Shown here piece by piece: positions 1 through 10,001 of a stretch of 64,000 bases of DNA. This DNA comes from Flectonema sp. DT1601. Lineage: Eukaryota; Euglenozoa; Diplonemea; Diplonemida; Diplonemidae. The position numbers and the translations under genes were made by a program. How positions within the stretch are numbered: the first letter of the stretch is position 1; the number at the start of each line of letters is the position of its first letter. The stretch spans positions 1,674,001 through 1,738,000 of the forward strand of contig OZ025784.1 of NCBI GenBank assembly GCA_964019425.1, read 5' to 3'. The notes under the pieces are model-generated. The model was given only the letters and a program-made list of their open reading frames with translations, was not told the origin of the DNA and did no database searches.

Positions 1-2
1 GG

Positions 3-1001
3 TTAGTATCAGATGGGTACCTTGCTGCTGGTTACAATGGTATTCACATTGATGACTGTTGGATGAGAAAGAACCCTGAGAGAGATCAGAATGGGAAACT
101 GTTCCCTGACCCTGAAAGATTCCCTCACGGATTTAAGTGGTTGGGTGACTACATGCACAACAAGAGTGTGAAGTTCGCCATCTACACTGCTGAGTCACCA
201 CACACTTGTGCTGGATACCCGGCATCAGCAAACCACGAAGTGACTGACGCCGATACATTTGCTGAATGGGGAGTTGACTACATGAAGGTCGATGGATGTG
301 GAGATGCTGGTTACTACCCAAAGGGATACCCAGCCATGGGTAACGCTCTTGTGAACAGTGGACGGGACATCGTGTACTCCTGCTCTTGGCCTGCCTACCT
401 CGGCAGCAACGAGTCCAGCAAGCCTTACACAGCTATGGCTGCTGCCCACTGCAACCTTTGGAGAAACTGGGCTGACATTCAGTGCAACTGGGGCTCCCTC
501 GCTTCGATCATTGAGCACTGGGGACAATGGGGAACCGTCCTCCGTAACGCCGCCAAGACCGGAGCTTGGAACGACCCTGACATGCTTTTGATTGGAAACA
601 AGTGTATCACTGTTGAAGAAGCAAAGACCCAGATGGCCCTCTGGTCCATCTCTGCCGCTCCGCTCATTATGGGTAACGACCTCAGAATTGTACCAGATAC
701 TCACAAGGCTGTCCTCCTCAACAAGGAGGCGATTGCCATCGACCAGGACTCATTGGGTGTTCAGGGAATTCGTGTTCACAACGAGACCACCTTCCAGATT
801 TGGACTCGTCCTCTCGCCAATGGAGATGTTGCGTACGGTCTTTACAACCCAACCATCACTTCCCAGACTGCTCGTGTCACTTTCGACAGCAAGTCTAACG
901 TCAGGGACATCTGGGAGCAGAAGGACCTTGGGGCATTCACTACATACGTCACTCAAGTTCCATCCCACGGAACAGCCTTTCTCCGTGTGAGCAAGCAGTA
1001 A
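3..1001 (+). CDS. GH27 alpha-galactosidase / alpha-N-acetylgalactosaminidase, 3' part
   Basis: This enzyme removes terminal alpha-linked galactose or N-acetylgalactosamine from glycans, usually in lysosomes or outside the cell. The frame is already open at the left edge, so the N-terminus lies outside the window; residues GIHIDDCW before the first internal Met match the family's start of the (beta/alpha)8 barrel. The nucleophile Asp is seen in YMKVDGCG and the acid/base Asp in WNDPDMLLIGN. The substrate-loop sequence SCSWPAY has Ser and Ala where animal alpha-N-acetylgalactosaminidases do; alpha-galactosidase A has Glu and Leu there. I therefore infer a GalNAc preference. The C-terminal beta domain is short and ends at TAA. 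Family assignment is very secure; substrate preference is an inference from the loop. Confidence 0.93.
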   Translation, partial: LVSDGYLAAGYNGIHIDDCWMRKNPERDQNGKLFPDPERFPHGFKWLGDYMHNKSVKFAIYTAESPHTCAGYPASANHEVTDADTFAEWGVDYMKVDGCGDAGYYPKGYPAMGNALVNSGRDIVYSCSWPAYLGSNESSKPYTAMAAAHCNLWRNWADIQCNWGSLASIIEHWGQWGTVLRNAAKTGAWNDPDMLLIGNKCITVEEAKTQMALWSISAAPLIMGNDLRIVPDTHKAVLLNKEAIAIDQDSLGVQGIRVHNETTFQIWTRPLANGDVAYGLYNPTITSQTARVTFDSKSNVRDIWEQKDLGAFTTYVTQVPSHGTAFLRVSKQ

Positions 1002-1493
1002 GTCCTCGCGTCTTTAATTTCATTACATTGTAGAACTCGTGTTTGTCGCAAAGCCAAATGAGTCGAAATTGTGATTGCAACTTCTGAACTTCTGTTGAAA
1101 CAAGAGCGGAATTAGTAGTTCGATTCAGCGAATACGACCAAAAACTCTTTTTATCTTAAACGATCTTCGCACGTTACTGACTGCCAGCGATGGCACTCGT
1201 TGCATGAGCGATGAGTCTGCTGTGTATTTTAAAGCTCTGAGTTAACCAGCGTGTATTGTTCAATTAACGTAACCTTCTATTCGTATTATGTTTATTCACC
1301 CTAACGGTGCCACCCGCAGATTCCAGCTCTGTGGCGTTCGTGTTTCTTTTATTTGTAATTCTCGTACGTGGATATTACTTCCTATTTTGTCAAGGAAGAT
1401 TATCTTAATATTTCTACAGTGAAATCTAGTAGGCAATACTTCTGTGTTGTTATTGTTGTTGTTGTTGTTTATGTTATTTGCTTGCAGGATTCA
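1002..1493. other. Intergenic, 3'UTR and acceptor region
   Basis: No gene is seen. The right end holds a (GTT)n-like pyrimidine-rich run followed by TTGCAG at about 1482-1487, seven nt before the next start codon. It looks like a 3' splice acceptor. Confidence 0.5.
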
Positions 1494-2120
1494 ATGGCAA
1501 GGCGATTCGTTCCTCTACCAAAACCTGCACATGGAAGGCTGCGAGTCTATTGTGACTTAGACGGCGTCTTGGCCGATTTCGATAGAGGAATGCGGGAAGT
1601 CGGAGTCTCGTTAGCAGAACTGAAATCAAATCCGCAAAAGTCGTGGGCGACACTTGCGAATACGAAAGGAGGATTCTATAGAAACCTTCACTGGATGGAA
1701 GACGGGAAGAAATTATGGGAAGAAATAAGAAGCTACAGGCCAATCATCTTAACTGGCCTACCGAGAGGTAAATGGGCTGAACCACAAAAGCGTCTCTGGT
1801 GTGAAAAGCATCTCGGCAGGGATGTAGTTGTCATCACTTGCATGGCAACAGAGAAAATGCAACTCTCTGCTGAAGGTAACGTTCTCATTGACGATACGGT
1901 GAAGAACTGTAGACAGTGGACACTAAGAGGAGGGAATTCAATTATTCACACTTCAGCTTCTGATTCAAGTTCAAAGCTAAAAGAATTATATGATAAAGCT
2001 GGTCCTATTAAAATAGAACCCCCTTCAGAACAACAACCAACAGAAGAAACAGCCACCAGAGCTGAGTTAGAACAACACATCGCTCGCTTGGAAGCAGTTC
2101 TTCGAACTTCAGGATGTTGA
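1494..2120 (+). CDS. HAD-superfamily 5'(3')-deoxyribonucleotidase-like protein
   Basis: This 208-aa protein has HAD motif I as CDLDGVLADFD (residues about 18-28), which supplies the nucleophile Asp and the second catalytic Asp. It has a Thr motif in IILTGLPRGKW, and VLIDD near residue 130 as motif IV. The combination fits the NT5C / 5'(3')-deoxyribonucleotidase branch, which dephosphorylates nucleoside monophosphates. The tail from about residue 165 is polar with a short helical end. I chose the ATG at 1494 because TTGCAG lies just upstream and the homologous part begins soon after; the frame is open further upstream (from 1368), but that stretch looks like untranslated or intronic DNA. HAD membership is secure; the substrate is not. 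Confidence 0.82.
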   Translation: MARRFVPLPKPAHGRLRVYCDLDGVLADFDRGMREVGVSLAELKSNPQKSWATLANTKGGFYRNLHWMEDGKKLWEEIRSYRPIILTGLPRGKWAEPQKRLWCEKHLGRDVVVITCMATEKMQLSAEGNVLIDDTVKNCRQWTLRGGNSIIHTSASDSSSKLKELYDKAGPIKIEPPSEQQPTEETATRAELEQHIARLEAVLRTSGC

Positions 2121-2137
2121 ACTCAGTTGTTTGATTA

Positions 2138-2193
2138 TTAACCTGGCGGTCAATAAGTCGGAAAATCAAAAAAATAGTTTTCCTCCGGGTTAA
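2138..2193 (+). other. Compound stem-loop downstream of the HAD gene
   Basis: TTAACCTGG (2138-2146) pairs with CCGGGTTAA (2185-2193) with one G-U pair. Inside it GGAAAA (2160-2165) pairs with TTTTCC (2178-2183). It lies 18 nt after the stop codon and could fold in the 3'UTR. Function unknown. Confidence 0.4.
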
Positions 2194-2406
2194 ACAGTTA
2201 TTTTCGAGTGCGTTATGAAAGCACATCCAAAAACAAATACCTCTCAAAGCGGTTTACCATTATTGAAGTCTACAATTCTTCCTAACCTTCGTAGCGTACC
2301 AGCTTAGACTGGCATTTTCTTTCAAACTTCATCGCTTCTCTTTTACATATCGGAGAGTGAGAGAGGTCTCTTATTATATTAATTCATTCAGGGGTAGATT
2401 CATAAT

Positions 2407-3126
2407 ATGTTAGCGGGGGTGAAGAGATCGTTCACGCAAGTTAGGTTTTCTGGACTTGCGAGTTTAAAGAACTTGCAAAGAAAGAGAAAGGAGGAGGCGG
2501 ACTTAAAATCAGATTCAGAAGGACACGCAGGTAGTTCTTCTGACCCATGGATGTACAAAGTCCTTAATGAAGAAACCTTAGGGATGAATAGAATTTATGT
2601 ATGTGATGGTTTCTTAATTGCAGACCATACCTCGGGTAGCAATAATATAATTAAATAAAAATAGGAACTCTCACTTGCTCACAAATTAGAATTTCAGAGA
2701 CTGTACGTCGCTGACCTGAAATTGCCATACCAAGAAGAGACGAACAAGTTGGGAAATCAACCAAGGAGAAGGCCTGACAATTCTACAAGACCAATACCAG
2801 ATGTTGGGAAATATACTCCACAAGCGAGAAAGTTTCAGAAAACTGAATTAGATTGGGGAAAGGATAGCATTCGATCACAACTCACTGATTTCGATCCAAA
2901 ATCACGAGCAGACTTAACAGCGTCACTCAGGGAAGCCATTCCTGTTCCTGACTTAGACTGGACTTGTCAGTTCCCGATGTGGAATCCAAGATCGCATAAA
3001 TTACCAGCTCCACGTAGAAGTAGAATTATGTATATGTACGCTCAGGCTAAGGGTGAGGCGTACGTGTTTAAGAAAAGTAAACCTAATGTGTACCACAACA
3101 ACCTCAGTTACCGTGGTCTGGCTTAA
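2407..3126 (+). CDS. Unknown protein, two exons (2407-2598 and 2698-3126)
   Basis: I do not recognise this protein. Exon 1 encodes 64 residues that start MLAGVKRSFTQVRFSGLASL, a basic amphipathic beginning that could be a mitochondrial presequence. Exon 2 continues with RLYVADLKLPYQEE and ends at TAA, giving 206 aa in all. The intron (2599-2697, 99 bp) starts GTATGT and ends TTTCAG; it is phase 0, and without splicing the frame stops inside it. The protein is rich in Arg, Lys and Pro, with no membrane segment. It could be a mitochondrial ribosomal or other organellar protein, but that is only a guess from composition. The gene is short and tightly placed upstream of the myosin gene. Confidence 0.65.
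2599..2697 (+). other. Predicted spliceosomal intron, 99 bp
   Basis: It begins GTATGT and ends TTTCAG, and its removal joins two same-phase open frames. It shows that ordinary cis-splicing is likely in this genome. Confidence 0.65.
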
Positions 3127-3467
3127 GACTGCTCATTGGCTTGTTGTACCTTCACACAGACACTGATGGGTGTTGATATCTCATTCTACTTTAGGATGTT
3201 TATTTAGTAACAAAACTCTTATTGTGGTACCCTCCGATACCAAATTGTTACTTCTCATTATAATTATGGACCACTCTTTGTGGGATGTTCTGTTTCTCAG
3301 GTGGTTGCAATTTTTCTTTTTTTTCAGGACTTTACGTTTTTTGTTCATTCACATCGATTCAGGAGTCTGAATTGTGTTGTCGCAAAACTTATTTATATTT
3401 TGTTTCCCTCAAACAGGTACCTCTACTTTTTGATACCCCTCTCTGTCACGAGCCATAATCTTTTAAA
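3127..3467. other. Intergenic region before the myosin gene
   Basis: No gene is seen. A pyrimidine-rich stretch and CAAACAG (AG at 3415-3416) precede the myosin ATG by 51 nt, a likely splice acceptor. Confidence 0.45.
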
Positions 3468-6400
3468 ATGGGAGGTGTTATGAAAGACGATGAGAAGCTC
3501 AACAGAGATCTTTGCAAACCTGGTGCAAAGGTTTTCTATTGGGAACCTCAGCATGCCTGGTCCTTAGGATTTATTGAGGGTGACGATGGAAAGTTTTTTA
3601 CTGTGAAAGGATGCGACTACTGCGCTACGAAAGTCGAAGCATTAAGTAACCAAAAACTCCCAGAGAACAAAATCTGGCCAGTCAGAGAAGACGTTTTGGA
3701 TGAAGACGTCGACGATTTGTTGCAGCTGACAGTTCTTCACGATTCTACTATTCAGAGATGTCTTTTTATTAGATACATGAAGGATACTTGTTATACAAAC
3801 ATTGGTGCTATTGTTGTTGCCCTTAACCCTTGGAACTTTAAGATTAAGAAGTACATGGATGACCAAATGCCGAACTACCTTTCAGAAGGTGAAGTGATTC
3901 GTAACAACGTTCCCCACTCGTGGGCTCAGGCTCACAATACTTACAACGAATTAAATCGTGACGCAGCTGATCAATGTATTCTTATCTCTGGAGAATCTGG
4001 AGCTGGTAAAACAGAAGCAGCAAAGATTGTAATGAAGTATTTGGGAGCTATCTCATGTCGTATGGGAACTGAAGACCAGAAATCCGCCGCTAGAAAGGTT
4101 GCTTTCAACATCAACCAGGCCTCTCCTATTTTAGAAGGTTTTGGTAACGCGAAGACCGTTCGTAACGATAACTCTTCTCGTTTCGGTAAGTTTATGAAGG
4201 TTCAATTTGACTCTGCTGGTTTCTTGGTCGGTGCGTTTACCACAAAGTATCTCTTAGAGAAGTCGAGAATTATCACTGCATCCGGAAGTGAGCGTGTGTA
4301 CCACGCCTTCTACCTTCTAACAAAGGGTAAGGACGCATCAAAGTATGGATTAGCAGCAGCTAGTTCTTACAAGTCTTGTAATGCAGGAAAGTGTATTGAT
4401 ATTCCGGGTGTTAACGATGGTGAAGATTACGACATCGCTTTGACTGCGATGTCTGACTGCGGGTTCAGTTCCGAAGACATCGAAGGAGTTTGGAAGATGG
4501 TTGCTGGTTGTCTTCATCTTGTTAACTTAGACTACAAAGAGATTGATAAAGACACTTGTTCTATTGATGACACTACTAACTCTGTTTCAAAATGTTGTGA
4601 CAACTGGCAGATTGACAGCACCGTCATGACCAAAGAATTGATAATCACAACTATGGCAACACGTGATGGTCCAGTAGAGAAAAAGCTCAACAAGACCAAG
4701 GCTATGGACACCAGAGACTCTCTTATTAAGGCGAGTTACGACGCTCTGTTTTCTTGGCAGGTGCTCGCAATTAACAACACGACTGACTCAGGAACTGGTC
4801 AGAACTTTATTGGTCTGTTGGATATCTTCGGATTTGAAGATTTCGAATACAACTCTTTTGAACAGATTTGTATCAACTTGGCCAACGAAACCCTTCAAAA
4901 CCACTACAACAATTACATCTTTCAAAAGGATATGGACGAGTGTAGAGCTGAAGGTGTTGATGTCACTGAAGTTGTCTGCCCTGACAACATGCCTTGTCTT
5001 AAGATGCTTACAGACAGAACTGGTATCTTTGGTATGCTCGATGACGAGTGCTCAATGGGTTCTGGAACTGATGAAGGATTCTTAGACAAGGTCATGGATC
5101 AGTTTAAAGGAAAACATCAATTCTTTGACGTTAAAAAACTTTCAAAGGCCTCCTTCATTGTTAATCACTACGCTGCTTCAGTCAACTACACTGTTGAAGG
5201 TTGGTTAGACAAGAACAGAGACACCCTAAAACCTGCGATGAAATTATTAATGAGAGCATCAGGACAGCCTTTGATCGCTTCACTGCTACCAGAACCAGTT
5301 GAAGGAGGAAGACCAATTACTGTCGGAGGATTCTTTAAACAACAATTAGTTGATATGATGGACTTAATCAACAGTACAAACCCCCACTGGATTCGTTGTG
5401 TCAAACCTCATCCAGCCAAGAAACCACTCATGGTTCACGGAATTACTATGATGACCCAACTTGAGTCTTCGGGTGTTCTCGGAACGGTTAAGATTAGAAA
5501 GGCTGGTTTCCCAGTCAGACCAACGTTCAAGAACTTCGTTCAGAGATTTAAGATCATCATGGGAGCTGGTCCTCCACTTGACGATCTTCCAGCTATGAAG
5601 GAATGGTCCAGAAAGGTTTGCGACAAGTGTGGAATCGATCAAAAGAAGGCTCAGATTGGAACTACGAAGATGTTCCTCAAAACCGAATCAAACCAGACCC
5701 TCGAGGCCGCCAGAGATGAGGCCCAGAAGATTCACAGACTCAACGCTCAGAACGCTGGTAAAAAGAAGTTGAAAGACTTGGCAGCCCGTCACAAGGCCAG
5801 AATGGAAAAATTGAAACAAATTCAGAAGCTTTGGAAGGAAGAGATGAATGGATTGAAGAAGAGAAGAGCTGACGCACAGAATGCTTACAACGCTTCAGGA
5901 AAGACTCCACCACTCCCAAAACCAGCTCCAGGAATGAAGGCACCAGAGGAGCCAGAGCCAGAGCCTGAGCCTGAGCCAGAGCCAGAGCCTGAACCAGAGC
6001 CAGAGCCAGAACCAGAACCATCTCCAGAGGAAGAGATTCCTGAGATCAATCCGTTAGAAGGTCAGTTTAGTTCTGACCGCGCCTGTACCGTCTGTGACAC
6101 AAACTACACTGGAGAGGATCCAAAGATGGCTATCTACATCTGTACTGATTGCGATGAGAAACTCTGTGAAACCTGCTGGGACGTTGAACACAAAAACAAG
6201 AAGAGATCTCATCACAGCAAACTGCTTCTCTACTTCGAGTGTGATTTGTGCACTCGCGGTCATGATAAGAAACCGAAGGCACTTCCAGCTCTTTGGTTCT
6301 GCACACCATGTAAGATGATGTTGTGCAAACAGTGTTGGCACGATGAGCACAAGAACCCAAAACGTCGTAGACACAAACAGCAGTTCCTTTACCCAAATGG

Positions 6401-8000
6401 TGAGGATGGTATTTGGTCTGATGTAACAGTAAATGCTCAAGGTGTTGAAGTTTGTATGGACAAATTCAGAGGTAAAGATATGGTAACCTGGCTAAAGAAG
6501 AATACTGACAGAGCCTGCAGTGTCTGCTCAAAGGTTGAAGGAAGAGCTGCTCTTTACAGTTGTGAAGAGTGCGATTCCAGAAGTCCTGAGAAACTCTGCG
6601 AAGAGTGTTGGTTTGGAGAACACAAGAACAAGAAGCGTAGAGATCATAAGAAGAAGTTACTTCTTTACATGTGTGATGTATGCCACGACATTGAAGGAAG
6701 ACCTGCTTTCCATCTCTGCGCTGAATGCAAATTGAAACTCTGCGATGTTTGCTGGAAGTTAGAACACAAGAACCCATCTCGTAAGAAGCATCACAAGGGT
6801 GAACTCTACCCAGCACTTGCAAAGGGTCCATCAAAGGGAAAGTCGAAGGGTCTGTTGGATCAAATCCACAGATTTCTCAACAAAATGAAAGTAAAGAAGA
6901 GAGTTGAACAGCCAGTCTACCCAGCCGTTGAGGGTCAAGAAGGAATGTTCCCTGGTGAGTATGAGTACGCTCCTCTACCTGCTCCTATTAGCCCTGAACA
7001 AGCTGATGCTTACGCGATTATGGGAGCCCCACAAGGACAACAACAACAGGCAGCTATTCCACAGATAATCCCTGGACATCCTTCAGAAGCAGAGCTTGAA
7101 ATCCAGGAATACATGCAGGCTCCTATATCTGAAGCTGGTGCTCGCGGAACAATTGGAGGTGGTTCTGCCATGCAGCCAGGTTCCCGAATTTCAATGGCCC
7201 AGCCAGACATGTTGGGTGGTGCTGAAGTAGAATCCATCTCTGGAGAATCAGGACTTCATCACGGTATGCCTTCTCGTATGTCGATGGGTCTTCAGTCAAC
7301 TTCTCACCTTTTGGGTGCCGGAGGGGACGACTCTCCTCAGAAGTCCAGCGCCGCCCAATCACCAAAGGGAGACTCAGTTGTTGGACTTCAACACCATCAG
7401 TCACGATTGGGTGCACCTGTTCAGCAATCTGGTGGTCACATTCAGCAGCCTTCTGTTATTCAGCAACTCCAGCAGTACGCTCAACCAGAACGTGTTTCAA
7501 GCAGCGTCGGAGGATTTGGAGGTCTGGGCGGGCAACATCCACATCAGCAGCAGCAAGAAATGCCAGTACAGCCTCAGTCAGCGATGTTCGACGCGATGAG
7601 TGTTGAACACCAACTGCAGGCGATGCAGATGCCAGTTTCGATGTTTTCTGGTGCGCAAGCAGGTGCCGGGGCTGGTGCTCAATCTCCTTGGAGAGGCGCC
7701 TCTCCTGCGATGTCATCACCAATGAGGGCACGTGGAAATGTCGATCCTGTCTACAGACAGCGTCTGTTGAACTTCTATCAGAGATACAATGCTGAAAAAC
7801 TACCATCTGTTGTAAGTACACTAGTTCAGTACAAGGGTCACGAAGAGGCTTTGTTTGACGCCTTGTCAAAGAAGTACGGACCAGAACCTCCAATGAAGGA
7901 CGAACCACTTCCACAGGGATGGAGAGTAGTCGAAAGCTCACGTGGAGATATCTTCTACAAACACCTTGACGGAAGAAAGCAGTGGGAGAGACCTCTGTAG
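3468..8000 (+). CDS. Unconventional myosin with four B-box-like zinc fingers and a WW domain
   Basis: This is an actin-based motor of 1510 aa in one exon. The head spans about residues 1-770: P-loop GESGAGKT (about 175-182), switch I NDNSSRFGKF (about 232) and switch II LDIFGFEDFE (about 450) are intact, so ATPase activity is expected. A short basic helical neck follows, with no clear IQ motif. Next come a Glu-Pro repeat (about 825-853) and four Cys/His clusters of the form CxxC...CxxC...C..CW...EHKN (about 871-1111), resembling B-box or ZZ fingers. After these lies a long Gln/Pro/Met-rich low-complexity part. The end has a helical module containing LVQYKGHEEALFDAL and KYGPEP (about 1427-1474) and a WW domain PLPQGW...W (about 1477-1510). 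The module with the YKG and KYGPEP signatures recalls one seen in kinetoplastid and other protist proteins. The zinc fingers and WW domain probably bind cargo or scaffold proteins. The head is certain; the myosin class is not. Confidence 0.96.
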   Translation: MGGVMKDDEKLNRDLCKPGAKVFYWEPQHAWSLGFIEGDDGKFFTVKGCDYCATKVEALSNQKLPENKIWPVREDVLDEDVDDLLQLTVLHDSTIQRCLFIRYMKDTCYTNIGAIVVALNPWNFKIKKYMDDQMPNYLSEGEVIRNNVPHSWAQAHNTYNELNRDAADQCILISGESGAGKTEAAKIVMKYLGAISCRMGTEDQKSAARKVAFNINQASPILEGFGNAKTVRNDNSSRFGKFMKVQFDSAGFLVGAFTTKYLLEKSRIITASGSERVYHAFYLLTKGKDASKYGLAAASSYKSCNAGKCIDIPGVNDGEDYDIALTAMSDCGFSSEDIEGVWKMVAGCLHLVNLDYKEIDKDTCSIDDTTNSVSKCCDNWQIDSTVMTKELIITTMATRDGPVEKKLNKTKAMDTRDSLIKASYDALFSWQVLAINNTTDSGTGQNFIGLLDIFGFEDFEYNSFEQICINLANETLQNHYNNYIFQKDMDECRAEGVDVTEVVCPDNMPCLKMLTDRTGIFGMLDDECSMGSGTDEGFLDKVMDQFKGKHQFFDVKKLSKASFIVNHYAASVNYTVEGWLDKNRDTLKPAMKLLMRASGQPLIASLLPEPVEGGRPITVGGFFKQQLVDMMDLINSTNPHWIRCVKPHPAKKPLMVHGITMMTQLESSGVLGTVKIRKAGFPVRPTFKNFVQRFKIIMGAGPPLDDLPAMKEWSRKVCDKCGIDQKKAQIGTTKMFLKTESNQTLEAARDEAQKIHRLNAQNAGKKKLKDLAARHKARMEKLKQIQKLWKEEMNGLKKRRADAQNAYNASGKTPPLPKPAPGMKAPEEPEPEPEPEPEPEPEPEPEPEPEPSPEEEIPEINPLEGQFSSDRACTVCDTNYTGEDPKMAIYICTDCDEKLCETCWDVEHKNKKRSHHSKLLLYFECDLCTRGHDKKPKALPALWFCTPCKMMLCKQCWHDEHKNPKRRRHKQQFLYPNGEDGIWSDVTVNAQGVEVCMDKFRGKDMVTWLKKNTDRACSVCSKVEGRAALYSCEECDSRSPEKLCEECWFGEHKNKKRRDHKKKLLLYMCDVCHDIEGRPAFHLCAECKLKLCDVCWKLEHKNPSRKKHHKGELYPALAKGPSKGKSKGLLDQIHRFLNKMKVKKRVEQPVYPAVEGQEGMFPGEYEYAPLPAPISPEQADAYAIMGAPQGQQQQAAIPQIIPGHPSEAELEIQEYMQAPISEAGARGTIGGGSAMQPGSRISMAQPDMLGGAEVESISGESGLHHGMPSRMSMGLQSTSHLLGAGGDDSPQKSSAAQSPKGDSVVGLQHHQSRLGAPVQQSGGHIQQPSVIQQLQQYAQPERVSSSVGGFGGLGGQHPHQQQQEMPVQPQSAMFDAMSVEHQLQAMQMPVSMFSGAQAGAGAGAQSPWRGASPAMSSPMRARGNVDPVYRQRLLNFYQRYNAEKLPSVVSTLVQYKGHEEALFDALSKKYGPEPPMKDEPLPQGWRVVESSRGDIFYKHLDGRKQWERPL

Positions 8001-9146
8001 GAGTTATGAATTAATTATAAAACTGAAATTCGAAAAGACAAACTGTAAACTTCACAACGAACGAAGAAACAAAAAATAAAAAATAAAAGAAAACGAAAGA
8101 AGTGGGAGAGACCACTTCACCCCTACACCCCACCATTACAATCCCAGCTCTCTTTTTATTATAACCCGAAATAATAACACTGAAGGAAGGATGAGATGTA
8201 AGATCACTACATCTGTAAAGGTAATCTCTATAAAGTGAGGTCCTTGCGGGTACTTTTTGATCTTCTTTAACTTCCACTCTTTTTTTATCTTTCCTTTCTC
8301 TTTACTTTTCTTTCACCGTGTAACTTCCTTACTTCTGATCCCCAGTCCCTATGAAGTCAGTTTGTACAGGCATGTACTCACACGATACTCTTTTTTCGTT
8401 GTTGTCCATTTTTTGATGATTTCATTCGGCCAAAACAAGTTGGTGTCAGGTTAGCATCAGCGGTTTTTTTTTTTTTTTTTATTTGGAGGGGAAAAAAAAG
8501 GACAACGGCAACTGACAATGAAAAAAAAAAAAAAATAGTAATAACACTACGAAAAAAACAAAAACAAAAACAAAAAAAAGTAAAAAAAAAAACAAAAAAA
8601 ATTTTGAAAATTAACTGAAAACTGTTTCTGACATGAACAGTTTTTCTCTTCTTGTTCTAACTGTAAGTAAATATCGAATAGCAAAAAAATAAAAAAAGAA
8701 TCCAAGACATTAGAAAAAGAAAGCAAGGTAGTAGAAACACACCCCGGGATACAAACTCACGAAGTGGTGATTGCTTCTGTTTGTGGATTTAAATGAGTTG
8801 TATCCCGCTGTCCCGTCTCCCAGTTTTTCTCACGACTTGTCGCTCACCCCCTTTAGACTGTTTGTTTGTTACTTTTCTTTTCCCCCTCTCACACCCCCCG
8901 TTTACCTCCTTCCTAGTTTCAAGTTACCTGTGTTCCGAACCGCTGCCATCAGCAACTAGGATGATGGATAAATATCCAAACAGTTGTTCTGTTCTCTAAT
9001 TAAGTTTCTCTTATTCACCAGACAACACTTCATGAACTACTATCTCTTAATGTCTTTAGTGAGATTAATGTACACAGACACATTGCCTTGTTGATTGCCT
9101 ACCTCACTTCACTTCATTTTTAAAAAAGAACTTCACCAGAAGTAAG
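8001..9146. other. Intergenic, A/T homopolymers and one hairpin
   Basis: No gene is seen. It holds several poly-T and poly-A runs (about 8464-8480 and 8521-8600). A 9-bp perfect hairpin lies at 8618-8644 (AAAACTGTT / AACAGTTTT, 9-nt loop). CTTCACCAG at 9131-9139, just before the next gene, is a candidate acceptor. Confidence 0.45.
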
Positions 9147-10001
9147 ATGTCAGACGGAGACGATGTATCTCCGATGGAAGATAAAAAGATATGGAAAACA
9201 TGTTGTGGGTGTCAATGGTCTAAAGTACAAGGTACACTAATGCTTTCAATGGTGTTATTCGGAACGATTACTTCTGCTCAAATTGTGGGTGCGTTGATCG
9301 CTAAATCGATGGCTCTGTTGGCAGATTGTGCGTCGATGGGTCTCGACACGATAAGCTACGGAGTTAACTTAGTTGCTGCTTGCCACCCAGAACCTGATGA
9401 GCGAAAGCGAATTAGAAACAACTTAATAAGCAGCGGGGTATCTTACTTGGCTCTGATTGGTATTTCTCTTTACTTTCTTGTTGGTGGAATTCAAGCTCTG
9501 ACTTCATCGGAGGAAGATGATGAAAATGTAAATGCGTACATCGTACTCGGGTTCGCTATCGGAGGAATAGTATTCGACATTGCCTCACTGATACCATACT
9601 GTCTTAATAGGAAAGGTAATGAAAACTCAGAAAAAGCCAACCTCTTGTCAGCGTTCTCTCACGTATCAGCTGACTTACTTCGGTCGTTAACAACGCTCAT
9701 CGAAGGAATCGTAATCCTCAGTAGTGATATTAATGAACAGAAAGCTGATGCTGTTGCTACACTAGTCGTAACCTCAACAATCGTATTGGGTATGGTTGCT
9801 CCACTATACCAATGGTATAAAACACTAAGGAATTATAGAGACCCGGCTCATAATATTCAATCTGATCTTCTTGAAAGAATCAACTCTCAAGACCCTGAAA
9901 TTGAATTAGATGAAAACATTAAATCTCCTTTAGGAGTTGAAGAGGTAGGAGAGGATGAAGGCGAAGGAATAGTTGTCGAGATTGACGCCACTGCGGAATG
10001 A
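9147..10001 (+). CDS. Cation diffusion facilitator (ZnT-like) family protein
   Basis: This 284-aa membrane protein probably exports divalent cations such as zinc from the cytosol. Five or six hydrophobic helices can be read between residues about 28 and 225, followed by an acidic cytosolic tail. Segment HVSADLL (about residue 171) keeps the HxxxD half-site of the CDF transport centre. The first half-site appears as LLADCASMGLD (about residues 57-67), where Ser stands at the usual His or Asp position while the second Asp is kept. This may alter metal choice. It lacks the His-rich loop of many ZnTs, and the tail is shorter than the usual cytosolic ferredoxin-like domain. I assign the family from helix pattern and half-sites; the metal is unknown. 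Confidence 0.72.
   Translation: MSDGDDVSPMEDKKIWKTCCGCQWSKVQGTLMLSMVLFGTITSAQIVGALIAKSMALLADCASMGLDTISYGVNLVAACHPEPDERKRIRNNLISSGVSYLALIGISLYFLVGGIQALTSSEEDDENVNAYIVLGFAIGGIVFDIASLIPYCLNRKGNENSEKANLLSAFSHVSADLLRSLTTLIEGIVILSSDINEQKADAVATLVVTSTIVLGMVAPLYQWYKTLRNYRDPAHNIQSDLLERINSQDPEIELDENIKSPLGVEEVGEDEGEGIVVEIDATAE

Noticed and set aside
225-704. Minus-strand 159-codon frame opposite the GH27 gene
   Set aside because: Shadow of a strongly conserved + strand gene; no family similarity of its own.
7456-7941. Minus-strand 161-codon frame in the myosin tail
   Set aside because: Antisense of Gln-rich low-complexity coding sequence; no recognisable domain.
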